A DNA stretch of 64,000 nucleotides. Origin: Campylobacter upsaliensis. GTDB taxonomy: Bacteria; Campylobacterota; Campylobacteria; Campylobacterales; Campylobacteraceae. Positions 26,066 through 36,161 of the stretch are shown here, piece after piece. The position numbers and the translations under genes are program-made. Below the pieces are notes generated by a model. It was not told the DNA's origin. It saw only the letters and a list, made by a program, of their open reading frames with translations, and made no database searches. The stretch spans positions 930,001 through 994,000 of the forward strand of contig NZ_LR134372.1 of assembly GCF_900637395.1 (NCBI RefSeq), read 5' to 3'. Position 1 is the first letter of the stretch; each line of letters begins with the position of its first letter.

Positions 26066-26791
26066 TTAAAAGTATTGAAATGGATTTTTTGAAACTGACA
26101 TTATAACCTTTAGCGGCAAATTTTGCAAGTATTTCGCTAGGCTTTCGTTAAAATAACGCTCGCTTTCATAATGTCCAAGCTCAATCAAGCTTAAATGATT
26201 ACTTAAAGCCTCAAAAGCTTGATGATACTTAAAATCTCCGCTTAAAAAACAATCCGCTTTTACATTAGGGATTAAATCGCCCCCACTACCCGTACAAATG
26301 GCAATTTTCTCAAGTTTTTCCTTGCCACTAAAGCTCATTTTAAGATTTGTTAAATTAAGTCTTTTTTTTACTCTTTCACAAAGCTCATAAAAGCTCAAAT
26401 TGACATCGACATAAATTAAAAAATCTTCTTGTAAAAATTTTTCAAAACCCAAAATTTCCTTAACAAAATACGCATTAAGGTGGCTTAAATCGTAATTTGT
26501 GTGCAAAGAAATGAGAGCGATATTTTTCTTAATCATTTCTTTAAGCAAATTTTTAGGATAAGCCATTTCACTTAAATTACGCAAAGGTTTAAAAATTAAA
26601 GGATGATGAGTGATAAAAAGCGAATTTTCCTCCGCATTTTTAATCAAATTTTCATCTACATCAAGACTAAGATAAAGCTTGGAAATATCATCATCTAAAT
26701 TTCCTAGTAAAAGTCCGCTATTATCCCAGCTAGCCTGCTTTTCAAAAGGGCTAAGCTCATTTAAAAAAGCATAAATTTCACTCAGTTTCAT
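26066..26791 (-). CDS. Nif3-like dinuclear metal-centre protein
   Basis: A 241-residue member of the Nif3/YbgI family. Metal ligands are visible in [12 protein letters not shown] near residue 60, [13 protein letters not shown] near 95, and a C-terminal IELGHYESE. The family is sometimes linked to GTP cyclohydrolase type-2 naming, but no activity is firmly established. It overlaps the start region of glyQ by 14 bases. Confidence 0.92.
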   Translation of the reverse strand: MKLSEIYAFLNELSPFEKQASWDNSGLLLGNLDDDISKLYLSLDVDENLIKNAEENSLFITHHPLIFKPLRNLSEMAYPKNLLKEMIKKNIALISLHTNYDLSHLNAYFVKEILGFEKFLQEDFLIYVDVNLSFYELCERVKKRLNLTNLKMSFSGKEKLEKIAICTGSGGDLIPNVKADCFLSGDFKYHQAFEALSNHLSLIELGHYESERYFNESLAKYLQNLPLKVIMSVSKNPFQYF

Positions 26792-27641
26792 TTAAATTTT
26801 TCTTATAAATTTCAGCACAGTGCTTAGAAAGTTCGCGAATTTTAAGCATATAATCTTGTCTTTTTGCGACAGAAATAGCTCCTCTTGCGTCAAGAAGATT
26901 AAAGGTGTGAGCTGCTAACATACAATAATCATACGCAGGTAGAGCCAAACCCTGCTCTAGCGTGTTTTTACACTCATTATAAGCATTTTGAAATTGCGAA
27001 TTTAAAAGCTCTATATTGCTTATTTCAAAATTATATTTGCTATACTCATACTCACTTTGCTTATGCACATCGGCGTATTTAATTAACTCTCCACCAAATT
27101 CACTCCACACTATGTCATAAACATTATCGACATTTTGCAAATACATTGCAATTCTTTCAAGCCCATAAGTAATCTCTGCACTCACCAAATCCACAGCAAT
27201 GCCACCTACTTGCTGAAAATAGGTAAATTGCGTTACCTCCATACCATCAAGCCAAACTTCCCAACCAAGTCCCCACGCTCCAAGGCTTGGGCTTTCCCAG
27301 TTGTCCTCCACAAAGCGAATATCGTGGCTTTTTAAGTCAAAGCCTAAATTTTCAAGGCTTTTTAAGTAAAGCTCTTGGATATTATCCGGACTTGGCTTAA
27401 TTAAAACTTGAAATTGATAATAAGCACCTAAGCGGTTAGGATTTTCTCCATAACGCCCATCTGTTGGTCTTCTACTTGGTGCGACATAAGCACAAGCCCA
27501 AGGCTTTTTACCTAAGCTTCTTAAAAAAGTCGCAGGGTGAAAAGTCCCAGCTCCCGCTGGCATATCATAAGGCTGCATAATCGCACAGCCATTTTCCTGC
27601 CAAAAATTTTGTAAATTTAGTATCATTTGCGAAAAAGTCAT
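26778..27641 (-). CDS. glyQ: Glycine-tRNA ligase alpha subunit
   Basis: GlyQ is the catalytic subunit of the (alpha-beta)2 glycyl-tRNA synthetase. The 287-residue sequence is highly conserved: [20 protein letters not shown] at the start, [19 protein letters not shown] near 52, [19 protein letters not shown] near 126 and [13 protein letters not shown] near 160. The beta subunit gene glyS is not adjacent in this window. Confidence 0.98.
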   Translation of the reverse strand: MTFSQMILNLQNFWQENGCAIMQPYDMPAGAGTFHPATFLRSLGKKPWACAYVAPSRRPTDGRYGENPNRLGAYYQFQVLIKPSPDNIQELYLKSLENLGFDLKSHDIRFVEDNWESPSLGAWGLGWEVWLDGMEVTQFTYFQQVGGIAVDLVSAEITYGLERIAMYLQNVDNVYDIVWSEFGGELIKYADVHKQSEYEYSKYNFEISNIELLNSQFQNAYNECKNTLEQGLALPAYDYCMLAAHTFNLLDARGAISVAKRQDYMLKIRELSKHCAEIYKKNLNETE

Positions 27642-28135
27642 TGTGTATTTTCCTCCTCTTTCGCCTTATCGCTATAAGTTTCTATGGTTTTATTCCACAT
27701 TAATTTATATTTTCTTTTCATAAATTCCGCTTCTTCTCTAGCGTGTTTTAACTCTTCATTTAAAGTTTCTATAGTCTTTCTATCCGCATCGTAAAGTTCT
27801 TGCATAGAATAGAGTGCATCTTTTAAGAATTTATTTTCATTTTTTAAAGCTTCAAGAGTTTCATCTTTTGCGTCTAAAACTTTCTCGTGTAAATTTAAAA
27901 TCGTTCCTATGGTCTTCTCCACAAAGCTTTCCCCAGCTAAGGTCATAGAATTAACCATAGAATTTTGATTTGCTCCACTAGGCACGACACTGAAAGTGCC
28001 TTGATTTGCCTCAATATAAATCACTCCATCTTCTTCTTTAAAATTTAAAGAGCCATTTGCCATCATACCCTTAACGACATCTTCGTTTAAATGCACCAAC
28101 TTGCAAAATTCATCTAATTCTAAATAAGTTTGCAT
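27638..28135 (-). CDS. Hypothetical coiled-coil protein
   Basis: A 165-residue acidic protein. The first 60 residues resemble a small DNA-binding-like helix-turn-helix/MerR-type fold ([22 protein letters not shown]), followed by a long coiled coil (about residues 75-150). It corresponds in position to Cj0703 between purE and glyQ. It overlaps the glyQ start by 4 bases and is directly adjacent to purE. No function known to me. Confidence 0.8.
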   Translation of the reverse strand: MQTYLELDEFCKLVHLNEDVVKGMMANGSLNFKEEDGVIYIEANQGTFSVVPSGANQNSMVNSMTLAGESFVEKTIGTILNLHEKVLDAKDETLEALKNENKFLKDALYSMQELYDADRKTIETLNEELKHAREEAEFMKRKYKLMWNKTIETYSDKAKEEENTQ

Positions 28136-28630
28136 TTATAAAATCACCTCTACGCTTTTAGAATCCTTGACAAGCTTATCTTCTTTTGTCTTACGCTCCT
28201 CTTTTAAAGCTTTTGCCAAATTTTCATCATTAAGAGCTAAAATTTGCACCGCCAAATAAGCCGCATTCATAGCTCCAGCCTTACCTATGGCTAAAGTTCC
28301 TACAGGAATTCCACTTGGCATTTGCACGGTGGAAAATAAAGAGTCCATACTTCCCAAATTAGTCCCGCTCATAGGCACTCCTAAAACAGGCTTAGTTGTG
28401 TAGGCTGCCACTGCTCCTGCTAAGTGTGCAGCCATACCCGCCGCTGCGATAAAGACCTTAGCACCCTTTTGTTCGGCTTCTTTAATGTAATCTTTTGTTC
28501 TTTTTGGGCTTCTATGTGCTGAAGTGATGATAAGCTCATATTTAACTCCAAATTCTTCAAGCACCCTAGCCGCCTCACTCATCACTTCATAATCACTCTT
28601 ACTTCCCATAAGTATCGCTACAAATTTCAT
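28136..28630 (-). CDS. purE: N5-carboxyaminoimidazole ribonucleotide mutase
   Basis: PurE moves the carboxyl group on AIR to give CAIR in purine synthesis. The 164-residue class I sequence shows ILMGSKSDYEVM, SAHRSPKRT near 42, AAAGMAAHLAGAVAA near 63 and MPSGIPVGTLAIGKAGA near 107. The start overlaps the U32 peptidase stop by 4 bases. Confidence 0.97.
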   Translation of the reverse strand: MKFVAILMGSKSDYEVMSEAARVLEEFGVKYELIITSAHRSPKRTKDYIKEAEQKGAKVFIAAAGMAAHLAGAVAAYTTKPVLGVPMSGTNLGSMDSLFSTVQMPSGIPVGTLAIGKAGAMNAAYLAVQILALNDENLAKALKEERKTKEDKLVKDSKSVEVIL

Positions 28631-29883
28631 ACAATTTCCTTTCTTAAAAAGCTAAATTCTGGCACTAAATTTGGCATTTTAATGGCATTTTCATTACCGC
28701 TATGAATTTCTGCATATTCTTTATGATTTTGAGTAAGCATTTTTTTAAATTTCACAAAATACTTTCCCTCTTTTTCATAAATTTGACCTAGTTCGTTATC
28801 ACAAGGTGTGATTTTAGAAGCTAAAGGGCTTAAAATTTCATAAGCTTCATTTAAAACAACCTTACCTTTACATTTAAAAAACTCTCCATTTTCCGAAAAT
28901 CCTTGCACTTGATGCGTTCCCTCTTCAATACTTGTGAGATGATTTTGCGTGTCTGTTTTTTCTAAAGGGCGTGAGATAAGATACCCGTCTGTAAAACCTC
29001 TATTTTTAAGCGTATGAATTTCTTTTTCGTATTTTAAGGCATTAAATTCACCCCTTAAAGTATCTTCAATCGCCATTTTATAAGTGCGTGTAGTAAGTGC
29101 GACATAATATTCACTTTTTGTACGACCCTCTATCTTAAAAGCACTAATGCAATTTTCCTTCATAATTTTTTCTATATAAGAACATAAATTTAAGTCCTTA
29201 GAATTAAAGATATGCGTTCCATTTTCATCTTCTTCTAAGCGAAATAAAACGCCGTTTTCTTTATTTTTAGCAAAAAGCTCGTAAGAAAAACGACAATCAT
29301 TCGCACAAGAGCCACGATTACTCATTCTACCGCTTTGCACAGAGCTAATTAAACATCGTCCAGAATATGCAAAACACATTGAGCCATGCACAAAGGCTTC
29401 TAATTCTATATCGCAATTTTGCTTTAAAAGTTTCGCATCATTTAAACCAAGCTCTCTAGCGATAACTACGCGTTTTCCACCCATTTGCTTATAAACTTTA
29501 GCGTCTAAATAATTTAAAACATTAGCCTGTGTGGAGATATGCAGAGGAATTTCTGGGGCTAATTCTCTTACCAAAGCCATAGCTCCCACACTTGCCACAA
29601 TAAAAGCATCAGGACGCATAGCTTTAAGCTTTAAAATATGCCTTTTAAGCCCCTCAATTTGTCCGCTTAAATGGAAGCCATTAAGCGTTACATAAATTTT
29701 CTTACCTTTTGCGTGCGTGTAATTAATCGCTTCTTCAAAACTTTCATAATCAAATTCGCGTGCCGTTCTCGAACGCAAGGAAAAATTATTTACTCCCGCA
29801 TAAACGGCGTCCGCTCCATAAGCAAGGGCGATTTTAAGCTTGGTAAAATTCCCCGCCGGAGCGACAATCTCAGGTATGATCAT
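28627..29883 (-). CDS. Peptidase U32 family protein
   Basis: A 418-residue protein with the U32 layout: EIVAPAGNFTKLKIALAYGADAVY near the start, STQANVLN near 118, and the cysteine-rich FVHGSMCFAYSGRCLISS and SNRGSCANDCR near 165-195 followed by IEGRTKSEYYVA near 252. Relatives (RlhA, TrhP) act in RNA hydroxylation rather than proteolysis, so the peptidase name may mislead. It overlaps the cheZ stop by 4 bases. Confidence 0.92.
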   Translation of the reverse strand: MIIPEIVAPAGNFTKLKIALAYGADAVYAGVNNFSLRSRTAREFDYESFEEAINYTHAKGKKIYVTLNGFHLSGQIEGLKRHILKLKAMRPDAFIVASVGAMALVRELAPEIPLHISTQANVLNYLDAKVYKQMGGKRVVIARELGLNDAKLLKQNCDIELEAFVHGSMCFAYSGRCLISSVQSGRMSNRGSCANDCRFSYELFAKNKENGVLFRLEEDENGTHIFNSKDLNLCSYIEKIMKENCISAFKIEGRTKSEYYVALTTRTYKMAIEDTLRGEFNALKYEKEIHTLKNRGFTDGYLISRPLEKTDTQNHLTSIEEGTHQVQGFSENGEFFKCKGKVVLNEAYEILSPLASKITPCDNELGQIYEKEGKYFVKFKKMLTQNHKEYAEIHSGNENAIKMPNLVPEFSFLRKEIV

Positions 29884-30581
29884 TTCTGTCCTAAAGATGC
29901 AATCAGCGCTTCTATATCATCATTACTCACAACATCAGCTGTGGTATCGCCCTCAATGTGTATAGCGGAACTTACGCGTTTTTTATCGTCAATCTTACCC
30001 TCAAATAAAGAACTCATATAGCGACTTAACGCACGCATGACATTAATTACTCTTTCGATTTTTTGCCTATGGATATCTTGATATTGCATAGCATCCATAG
30101 CCATCATCACTTCATCTTGCCCACTTTGTAAATTTTCACCTATTTCTTTTGTCTTTTCCTTGATGTCTTGATTAAGCTTTAGAGCTTCACCAAAACTTTC
30201 AACATTAGGGAAACGCTCACTTAATTTGCCGAAAATGTCAATATTTTTATCAAAAACATGATTTAATTCATTAAGCAAAGTTTCAGAATCTGCAAAAAAA
30301 TTACTAATGCTTTCAAGTTTGTCCATCATTTCAGTAGCTTTTTCTTCGCTATCTTTCGTAACATCATCAAGCTGATGAACGACTTTATGTTCGTCATTTG
30401 GTGGCGGAGGTGGCCAAAGTATGTTAGGATTTGGCTGATACTCGGTAGATTTCATATTTTCAACTATAGCTCCATTTTCACTAATTTCGCTCTCTTCAGT
30501 CACACTAGGCTCTTCGCTCGAATTTGGCGAATCAATATCAACATCGCCGTTCATTAAGGCATCAAGTTCTTCTTGAGTCAT
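29880..30581 (-). CDS. cheZ: CheZ-type CheY phosphatase
   Basis: CheZ-like proteins dephosphorylate CheY-P to adjust flagellar switching. I placed the start at the ATG giving MTQEELDALMNGD, preceded by AAGGA; upstream codons encode only an AT-rich artefact. The 233-residue product has an acidic, proline-rich N-terminal region and a helical C-terminal half with the phosphatase core AMDAMQYQDIHRQKIERV (Asp and Gln positions as in CheZ), then a short tail NDDIEALIASLGQK. Position and sequence match Cj0700, the remote CheZ of C. jejuni. Confidence 0.88.
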   Translation of the reverse strand: MTQEELDALMNGDVDIDSPNSSEEPSVTEESEISENGAIVENMKSTEYQPNPNILWPPPPPNDEHKVVHQLDDVTKDSEEKATEMMDKLESISNFFADSETLLNELNHVFDKNIDIFGKLSERFPNVESFGEALKLNQDIKEKTKEIGENLQSGQDEVMMAMDAMQYQDIHRQKIERVINVMRALSRYMSSLFEGKIDDKKRVSSAIHIEGDTTADVVSNDDIEALIASLGQK

Positions 30582-30727
30582 TTTTTTCCTTAATATTAAA
30601 ATTATTTTGAAATTATAATGCAAATAAATTAAAACTAAAAGACAAAAAATAAAATTTTTATGCAAAAATAAAATTTTCAAATTTATAAAAAAAATTATCT
30701 TAATTAAAACTGAATTAAAAATTTTAT

Positions 30728-30743
30728 GATACAATTTTATAAT
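30728..30743 (+). promoter_or_regulatory. glnA promoter region
   Basis: GATACAAT (30728-30735) fits the Campylobacter extended -10 form, and a second candidate TATAAT lies at 30738-30743. The ATG is at 30767 after TAAGGAG. The divergent cheZ start is about 150 bases away. Confidence 0.5.
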
Positions 30744-30766
30744 TTAATTTTAATTAAGGAGAAAAT

Positions 30767-32197
30767 ATGGGCAAATTTGTCAATAATATCGAGGAATTTT
30801 TTACTTACTGCAAAGAAAATGAAGTCGCTTTTGTGGATTTTCGTTTCACAGATATTATAGGAGCTTGGCATCATATCACTTACAATTTTCACTCCATTAA
30901 CGAAGAGACTTTTGAGCTAGGAATTCCCTTTGACGGCAGTTCTTTGGAGGGTTGGCAACCTGTTAATAAATCTGATATGATCTTAAAACCTGACGCTCCA
31001 AGCGCCTTTTTAGACCCATTTACAGCAGATCAGACCATTATCGTTTTTTGCGATGTTTATGACATTTACAAAGGACAAATGTATGAAAAATGCCCTCGCT
31101 CTATGGCAAAAAAGGCTCTTCAATTTTTACAAGAAAGTGGTGTAGCTGATATGGCTTATTTTGGACCTGAAAATGAATTTTTTATCTTTGATAGTGTCAA
31201 AATCGTAGATAATGCAAACTGCTCCAAATATGAAGTTGATACTGAGGAGGGTGAGTGGAACGACAATAAAGAATTTGTCGATAGCTACAATACAGGACAT
31301 CGTCCAAGAAATAAGGGCGGATATTTTCCAGTCGCACCTATTGACTCTTTAGTTGATATTAGAGCGGAAATGGTGCAAACTCTAGAAAAAGTAGGCATTA
31401 AAACCTTTGTGCATCATCACGAAGTCGCACAGGGACAAGCTGAAATAGGCGTTCATTTTGGCACTTTAGTCGAAGCAGCTGACAATGTGCAAATTTACAA
31501 ATATATCGTTAAAATGGTCGCCCATCTTAATGGTAAAACCGCCACTTTTATGCCAAAACCCCTTTATGGCGATAATGGCAGTGGTATGCATGTGCATATG
31601 AGCCTATGGAAAAATGGCGTGAATTTGTTTTATGATAAAGAAGGATACGGCGGACTTAGCCAAGATGCTATCCATTACATAGGAGGAATTCTCAAAAATG
31701 CAAGAAGTGTTGCCGCTTTTACAAATCCTAGCTCAAATTCCTACAAAAGGATAGTTCCGGGCTTTGAAGCGCCTTGCATTTTAACCTATTCTTGTCAAAA
31801 CAGAAGTGCAAGTTGTCGTATCCCCTATGGTATGGGAAAAAATTCTGCACGCGTTGAAATTCGCTTCCCAGATAGCACGGCAAATCCTTATCTAGCTTTC
31901 GTTTCGCTTTTGATGGCGGGACTTGATGGTATTAAAAATAAGCATATCCCAGTGGGTCCTATGGAGGAGAATTTGTTCGATTTAACTCTAGATGAAGTGC
32001 GTGAAAAAGGTATAGAACAACTTCCTCACACTTTAAGAGGAAGTCTAGAAGCACTTATCCGCTACAATAGCTTTTTAAAACCTGTGATGAGTGATCTTTT
32101 TATTGATGATTATCAACATCTCAAATTTGCCACTCAAGTATGGCCTGTGGAAGCACGCCCTACGGCTTATGAATTTAAAACCTGCTATTCTTGTTAA
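30767..32197 (+). CDS. glnA: Glutamine synthetase type I
   Basis: GlnA makes glutamine from glutamate, ammonia and ATP. The 476-residue sequence shows [11 protein letters not shown] near residue 53, [11 protein letters not shown] near 132, [13 protein letters not shown] near 216, [10 protein letters not shown] near 271 and NPYLAF near 373. In E. coli GlnA the adenylylated Tyr lies in NLYDLP; here the matching stretch is NLFDLT with Phe404, so adenylylation control is not possible at this site. The gene stands alone between a promoter and a clear terminator. Confidence 0.98.
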   Translation: MGKFVNNIEEFFTYCKENEVAFVDFRFTDIIGAWHHITYNFHSINEETFELGIPFDGSSLEGWQPVNKSDMILKPDAPSAFLDPFTADQTIIVFCDVYDIYKGQMYEKCPRSMAKKALQFLQESGVADMAYFGPENEFFIFDSVKIVDNANCSKYEVDTEEGEWNDNKEFVDSYNTGHRPRNKGGYFPVAPIDSLVDIRAEMVQTLEKVGIKTFVHHHEVAQGQAEIGVHFGTLVEAADNVQIYKYIVKMVAHLNGKTATFMPKPLYGDNGSGMHVHMSLWKNGVNLFYDKEGYGGLSQDAIHYIGGILKNARSVAAFTNPSSNSYKRIVPGFEAPCILTYSCQNRSASCRIPYGMGKNSARVEIRFPDSTANPYLAFVSLLMAGLDGIKNKHIPVGPMEENLFDLTLDEVREKGIEQLPHTLRGSLEALIRYNSFLKPVMSDLFIDDYQHLKFATQVWPVEARPTAYEFKTCYSC

Positions 32198-32202
32198 AAT
32201 TC

Positions 32203-32222
32203 AATCCCACAAAAGTGGGATT
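32203..32222 (+). terminator. glnA terminator
   Basis: An 8-bp stem (AATCCCAC / GTGGGATT) with an AAAA loop starts 6 bases after the glnA stop. It may also serve the convergent thiE gene. Confidence 0.7.
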
Positions 32223-32262
32223 ATAAAATCCTTAAAACAAATATCATAGAAAAACTTGAAAT

Positions 32263-32868
32263 TTATAGAAATTCCTTTTTGCAGAGTGCGAGGTATTTTT
32301 TAGGATTACTCTCACGCATTAATGCCTCTCTCATACAGACTCCAGCGATATTAATATTTTTAAAAAACTTGATATTTTCAGCATTAATCCCACCTATAGC
32401 ATAAAGTGGTATAGAGCTAAAGCTCAACAAATCTTTCAAAAGCTCTATTCCATAAGGCTTTAAATTTGGCTTACAAGAACTTTTGAAAATATGTCCCACA
32501 AAGGCGTGATTTACCTTATAATTAATCGCTTCCAAAAGCTCCTCTTTACTATGAACGGAAGTGCCTAAAATGTGAAAATATTTTGCTATATTGGACTCTT
32601 TTCTAAGTAAGGCTAAGGGGGCTTGGAAATACTTATGCTCTAGCTTTAAGGTGGGTGTTAAATAGCCGTGTAAAAAACAAGTGATTTTATACTTAGTGCA
32701 AATTTTTAAAACTTCTTTAGCCAAATCATAGTATTCATACTCACTTAAATCTTTCTCCCTTAGCACAAAAGCGTCTATCTTAGCCTTTGCAAGTTTTTCA
32801 ACCTGTCTTAGAAAATCATCTTGCACCAAAACTCTATCGCTGATAGCGATGATTTTTCTAACCCACAT
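32263..32868 (-). CDS. thiE: Thiamine phosphate synthase-like protein (ThiE/TenI family)
   Basis: A 201-residue TIM-barrel protein of the ThiE/TenI family. Visible features are DAFVLREKDLSE near 32 (phosphate-binding Arg/Lys region), ILGTSVHSKEE near 102, NHAFVGHIFKSSCK near 119 and YAIGGINAENI near 152. ThiE joins the pyrimidine and thiazole units of thiamine; divergence leaves TenI-type thiazole tautomerase possible. The start chosen is the ATG giving MWVRKI; it overlaps the thiH stop by 11 bases, so the two are coupled. Confidence 0.75.
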   Translation of the reverse strand: MWVRKIIAISDRVLVQDDFLRQVEKLAKAKIDAFVLREKDLSEYEYYDLAKEVLKICTKYKITCFLHGYLTPTLKLEHKYFQAPLALLRKESNIAKYFHILGTSVHSKEELLEAINYKVNHAFVGHIFKSSCKPNLKPYGIELLKDLLSFSSIPLYAIGGINAENIKFFKNINIAGVCMREALMRESNPKKYLALCKKEFL

Positions 32869-33991
32869 AAATACTATCACTCATCACGGGCTGAAGGTCA
32901 AGTTCTTTAAGCTTTATTCTAATCGCCTCAACGCTTCTATCATCGCTGATTTCAAATTGCTCATCGCCCTTTTTTGTGCCAGAATGCTCCCCTATCCCCA
33001 CGCTAACTCCCGCACTCATCTTACTCACACCAAGTTTAACAGCCTCATCTCTAAAGCCCATTCTTTCACGACTTGAAAGGCTAATGTGTGCAAAGGGCAA
33101 AAAAAGTCTATAAGCACACAAAACCTGTAAAAGTCTTTTTTCGCTTACATCTTTGGGTGAAATTTTAGCATTATTAATAATAGGTCTTAAGCGTGGGATA
33201 GAAAGCGAAAATTCAGCGTAGGGGTATTTTTGCTGCAAAAAGTGTGCGTGAAGTGCACAAGCTAATGCGTCTTTTCTAAAATCATCAATCCCAAGCAAAG
33301 CCCCAAAAGCCACGCCCCTCATACCAGCCATTAGCGCTCTTTCTTGTCCAAAAAAGCGGTATTTAAATACACTTTTTTCTCCAGCTAAATGAATTTTAGA
33401 ATATTTAGTTTCATTATAAGTTTCTTGAAAAATCGTTACATAATCGCACCCACTTTTATGCAAAAGGGCATATTCATCAACATTCATAGGGTAAATTTCC
33501 ACGCCTACGACCTTAAAATATTTTCTTGCTAATTCACACGCTCTAGCGATGTATTCTACACTTGCAAATTCTCTACCCTCACCCGTTAGCATTAAAATTT
33601 CTTGCAAGCCGCTTTTAGCTATGGCTTGCATTTCCTCTTCAATTTCTTTTTCGCTTAATTTTGCTCTTGTAATTTTATTGCCCTTTTGAAAGCCACAATA
33701 CACACATTTAGAATTACAAAAATTTGACAAGTAAAGTGGGGTAAATAAAGAAATATTATTACCAAAATATTTAAGTTTAAGTTTTGAAGCTTTGAAAGCC
33801 AAATCCTCTATAAATTCCTCAGCAGCCGTGCTTAAAAGGGCTTTTAAATGCTCTATATTAAGATAAGAAGAATTTAAAGCATTGATGACATCGTTGGTTT
33901 GATATTTTGCTTCATCATAGCTTTGCATTTCTTTTATAACTTTATCTAAAATATCGCTTTGAATCACTTGCATATGAGGAAGATAATCCAT
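32858..33991 (-). CDS. thiH: 2-iminoacetate synthase
   Basis: ThiH is a radical-SAM enzyme that splits tyrosine to give dehydroglycine for the thiazole ring of thiamine. The protein (about 377 residues) has the CNSKCVYCGF cluster motif near residue 82, LMLTGEGRE near 123, and typical C-terminal segments such as SAGVSVGIGEHSGTKKGDEQFEI. Two ATG codons stand in tandem; I chose the second because AGGA lies 7 bases upstream. It forms a pair with thiE; thiG is far away at 52 kb. Confidence 0.93.
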   Translation of the reverse strand: MDYLPHMQVIQSDILDKVIKEMQSYDEAKYQTNDVINALNSSYLNIEHLKALLSTAAEEFIEDLAFKASKLKLKYFGNNISLFTPLYLSNFCNSKCVYCGFQKGNKITRAKLSEKEIEEEMQAIAKSGLQEILMLTGEGREFASVEYIARACELARKYFKVVGVEIYPMNVDEYALLHKSGCDYVTIFQETYNETKYSKIHLAGEKSVFKYRFFGQERALMAGMRGVAFGALLGIDDFRKDALACALHAHFLQQKYPYAEFSLSIPRLRPIINNAKISPKDVSEKRLLQVLCAYRLFLPFAHISLSSRERMGFRDEAVKLGVSKMSAGVSVGIGEHSGTKKGDEQFEISDDRSVEAIRIKLKELDLQPVMSDSIYVG

Positions 33992-34056
33992 CATTTTCCT
34001 TTTGATTTTTAAGGATTGTAACAAAGAAGGGTTAGTGAAATTTAAATGAGAGAATT

Positions 34057-34074
34057 TGCCCTCAAAAGAGGGCA
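34057..34074 (-). terminator. groESL terminator
   Basis: A 7-bp stem (TGCCCTC / GAGGGCA) with an AAAA loop, lying about 20 bases past the groEL stop. Confidence 0.65.
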
Positions 34075-34091
34075 GGAGCTTAATGGAGGCA

Positions 34092-35732
<1,641 letters not shown>

Positions 35733-35739
35733 TTACTCC

Positions 35740-36000
35740 TTATTTTAAAATTCCTAAAACATCATCTAAATTCAAAACTAAATATTCACCATCATTAAGT
35801 TTAACCTCTGTGCCACCATACTTGGCAAATACGATTTTATCGCCACTTGTTATATCGCTTACTTCTTTACTTACTGCGACAACTTCTCCTATCAAAGGTT
35901 TTTCTTTAGCATTATCTGGTATAATAATGCCTGAAGCGGTAGTTTTAGTTTCTTCAACTCGTTTAACTAAAACGCGTTTTCCTAAAGGTTGAAAGTTCAT
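35740..36000 (-). CDS. groES: Co-chaperonin GroES
   Basis: GroES caps the GroEL ring. Start placed at the ATG giving [14 protein letters not shown], with AGGA 8 bases upstream; in-frame codons before it lie within the 5' leader. The 86-residue product shows the mobile loop region [20 protein letters not shown] and the [14 protein letters not shown] segment typical of the family. Confidence 0.97.
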   Translation of the reverse strand: MNFQPLGKRVLVKRVEETKTTASGIIIPDNAKEKPLIGEVVAVSKEVSDITSGDKIVFAKYGGTEVKLNDGEYLVLNLDDVLGILK

Positions 36001-36026
36001 TTTGTCCATCCTTAAAATATTGATTT

Positions 36027-36053
36027 TTAGCACTCTTTAATTTTGAGTGATGA
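36027..36053 (-). promoter_or_regulatory. CIRCE-like HrcA operator
   Basis: TTAGCACTC, a 9-base spacer and GAGTGATGA match the CIRCE consensus TTAGCACTC-N9-GAGTGCTAA at 9/9 and 7/9. It lies between the groES promoter and the groES start, as expected for heat-shock repression by HrcA. Confidence 0.85.
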
Positions 36054-36054
36054 A

Positions 36055-36083
36055 ATCATACTAAAAAAAATGAATTTTGTCAA
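36055..36083 (-). promoter_or_regulatory. groESL promoter
   Basis: On the minus strand, TTGACA and TATGAT are separated by exactly 17 bases. This is an unusually canonical sigma-70 promoter for Campylobacter, with the CIRCE-like site at the expected transcript start. Confidence 0.8.
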
Positions 36084-36161
36084 TACTTTGAATAAAAATA
36101 TTTATAAAACTTTAGTTTAATTGACTAAAGATAATTTATAAAATAAACTAAAGGATAAGAA

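Noticed and set aside
30582-30734. 51-residue hydrophobic N-terminal extension of CheZ
   Set aside because: It is translated AT-rich intergenic DNA; the ATG at 30581 has a good ribosome site and gives the known N-terminus type.
32220-34030. TPP riboswitch before the thiamine genes
   Set aside because: I looked upstream of thiH, tenA and thiG for the conserved CUGAGA-type core and saw no convincing match; the leaders are too short.
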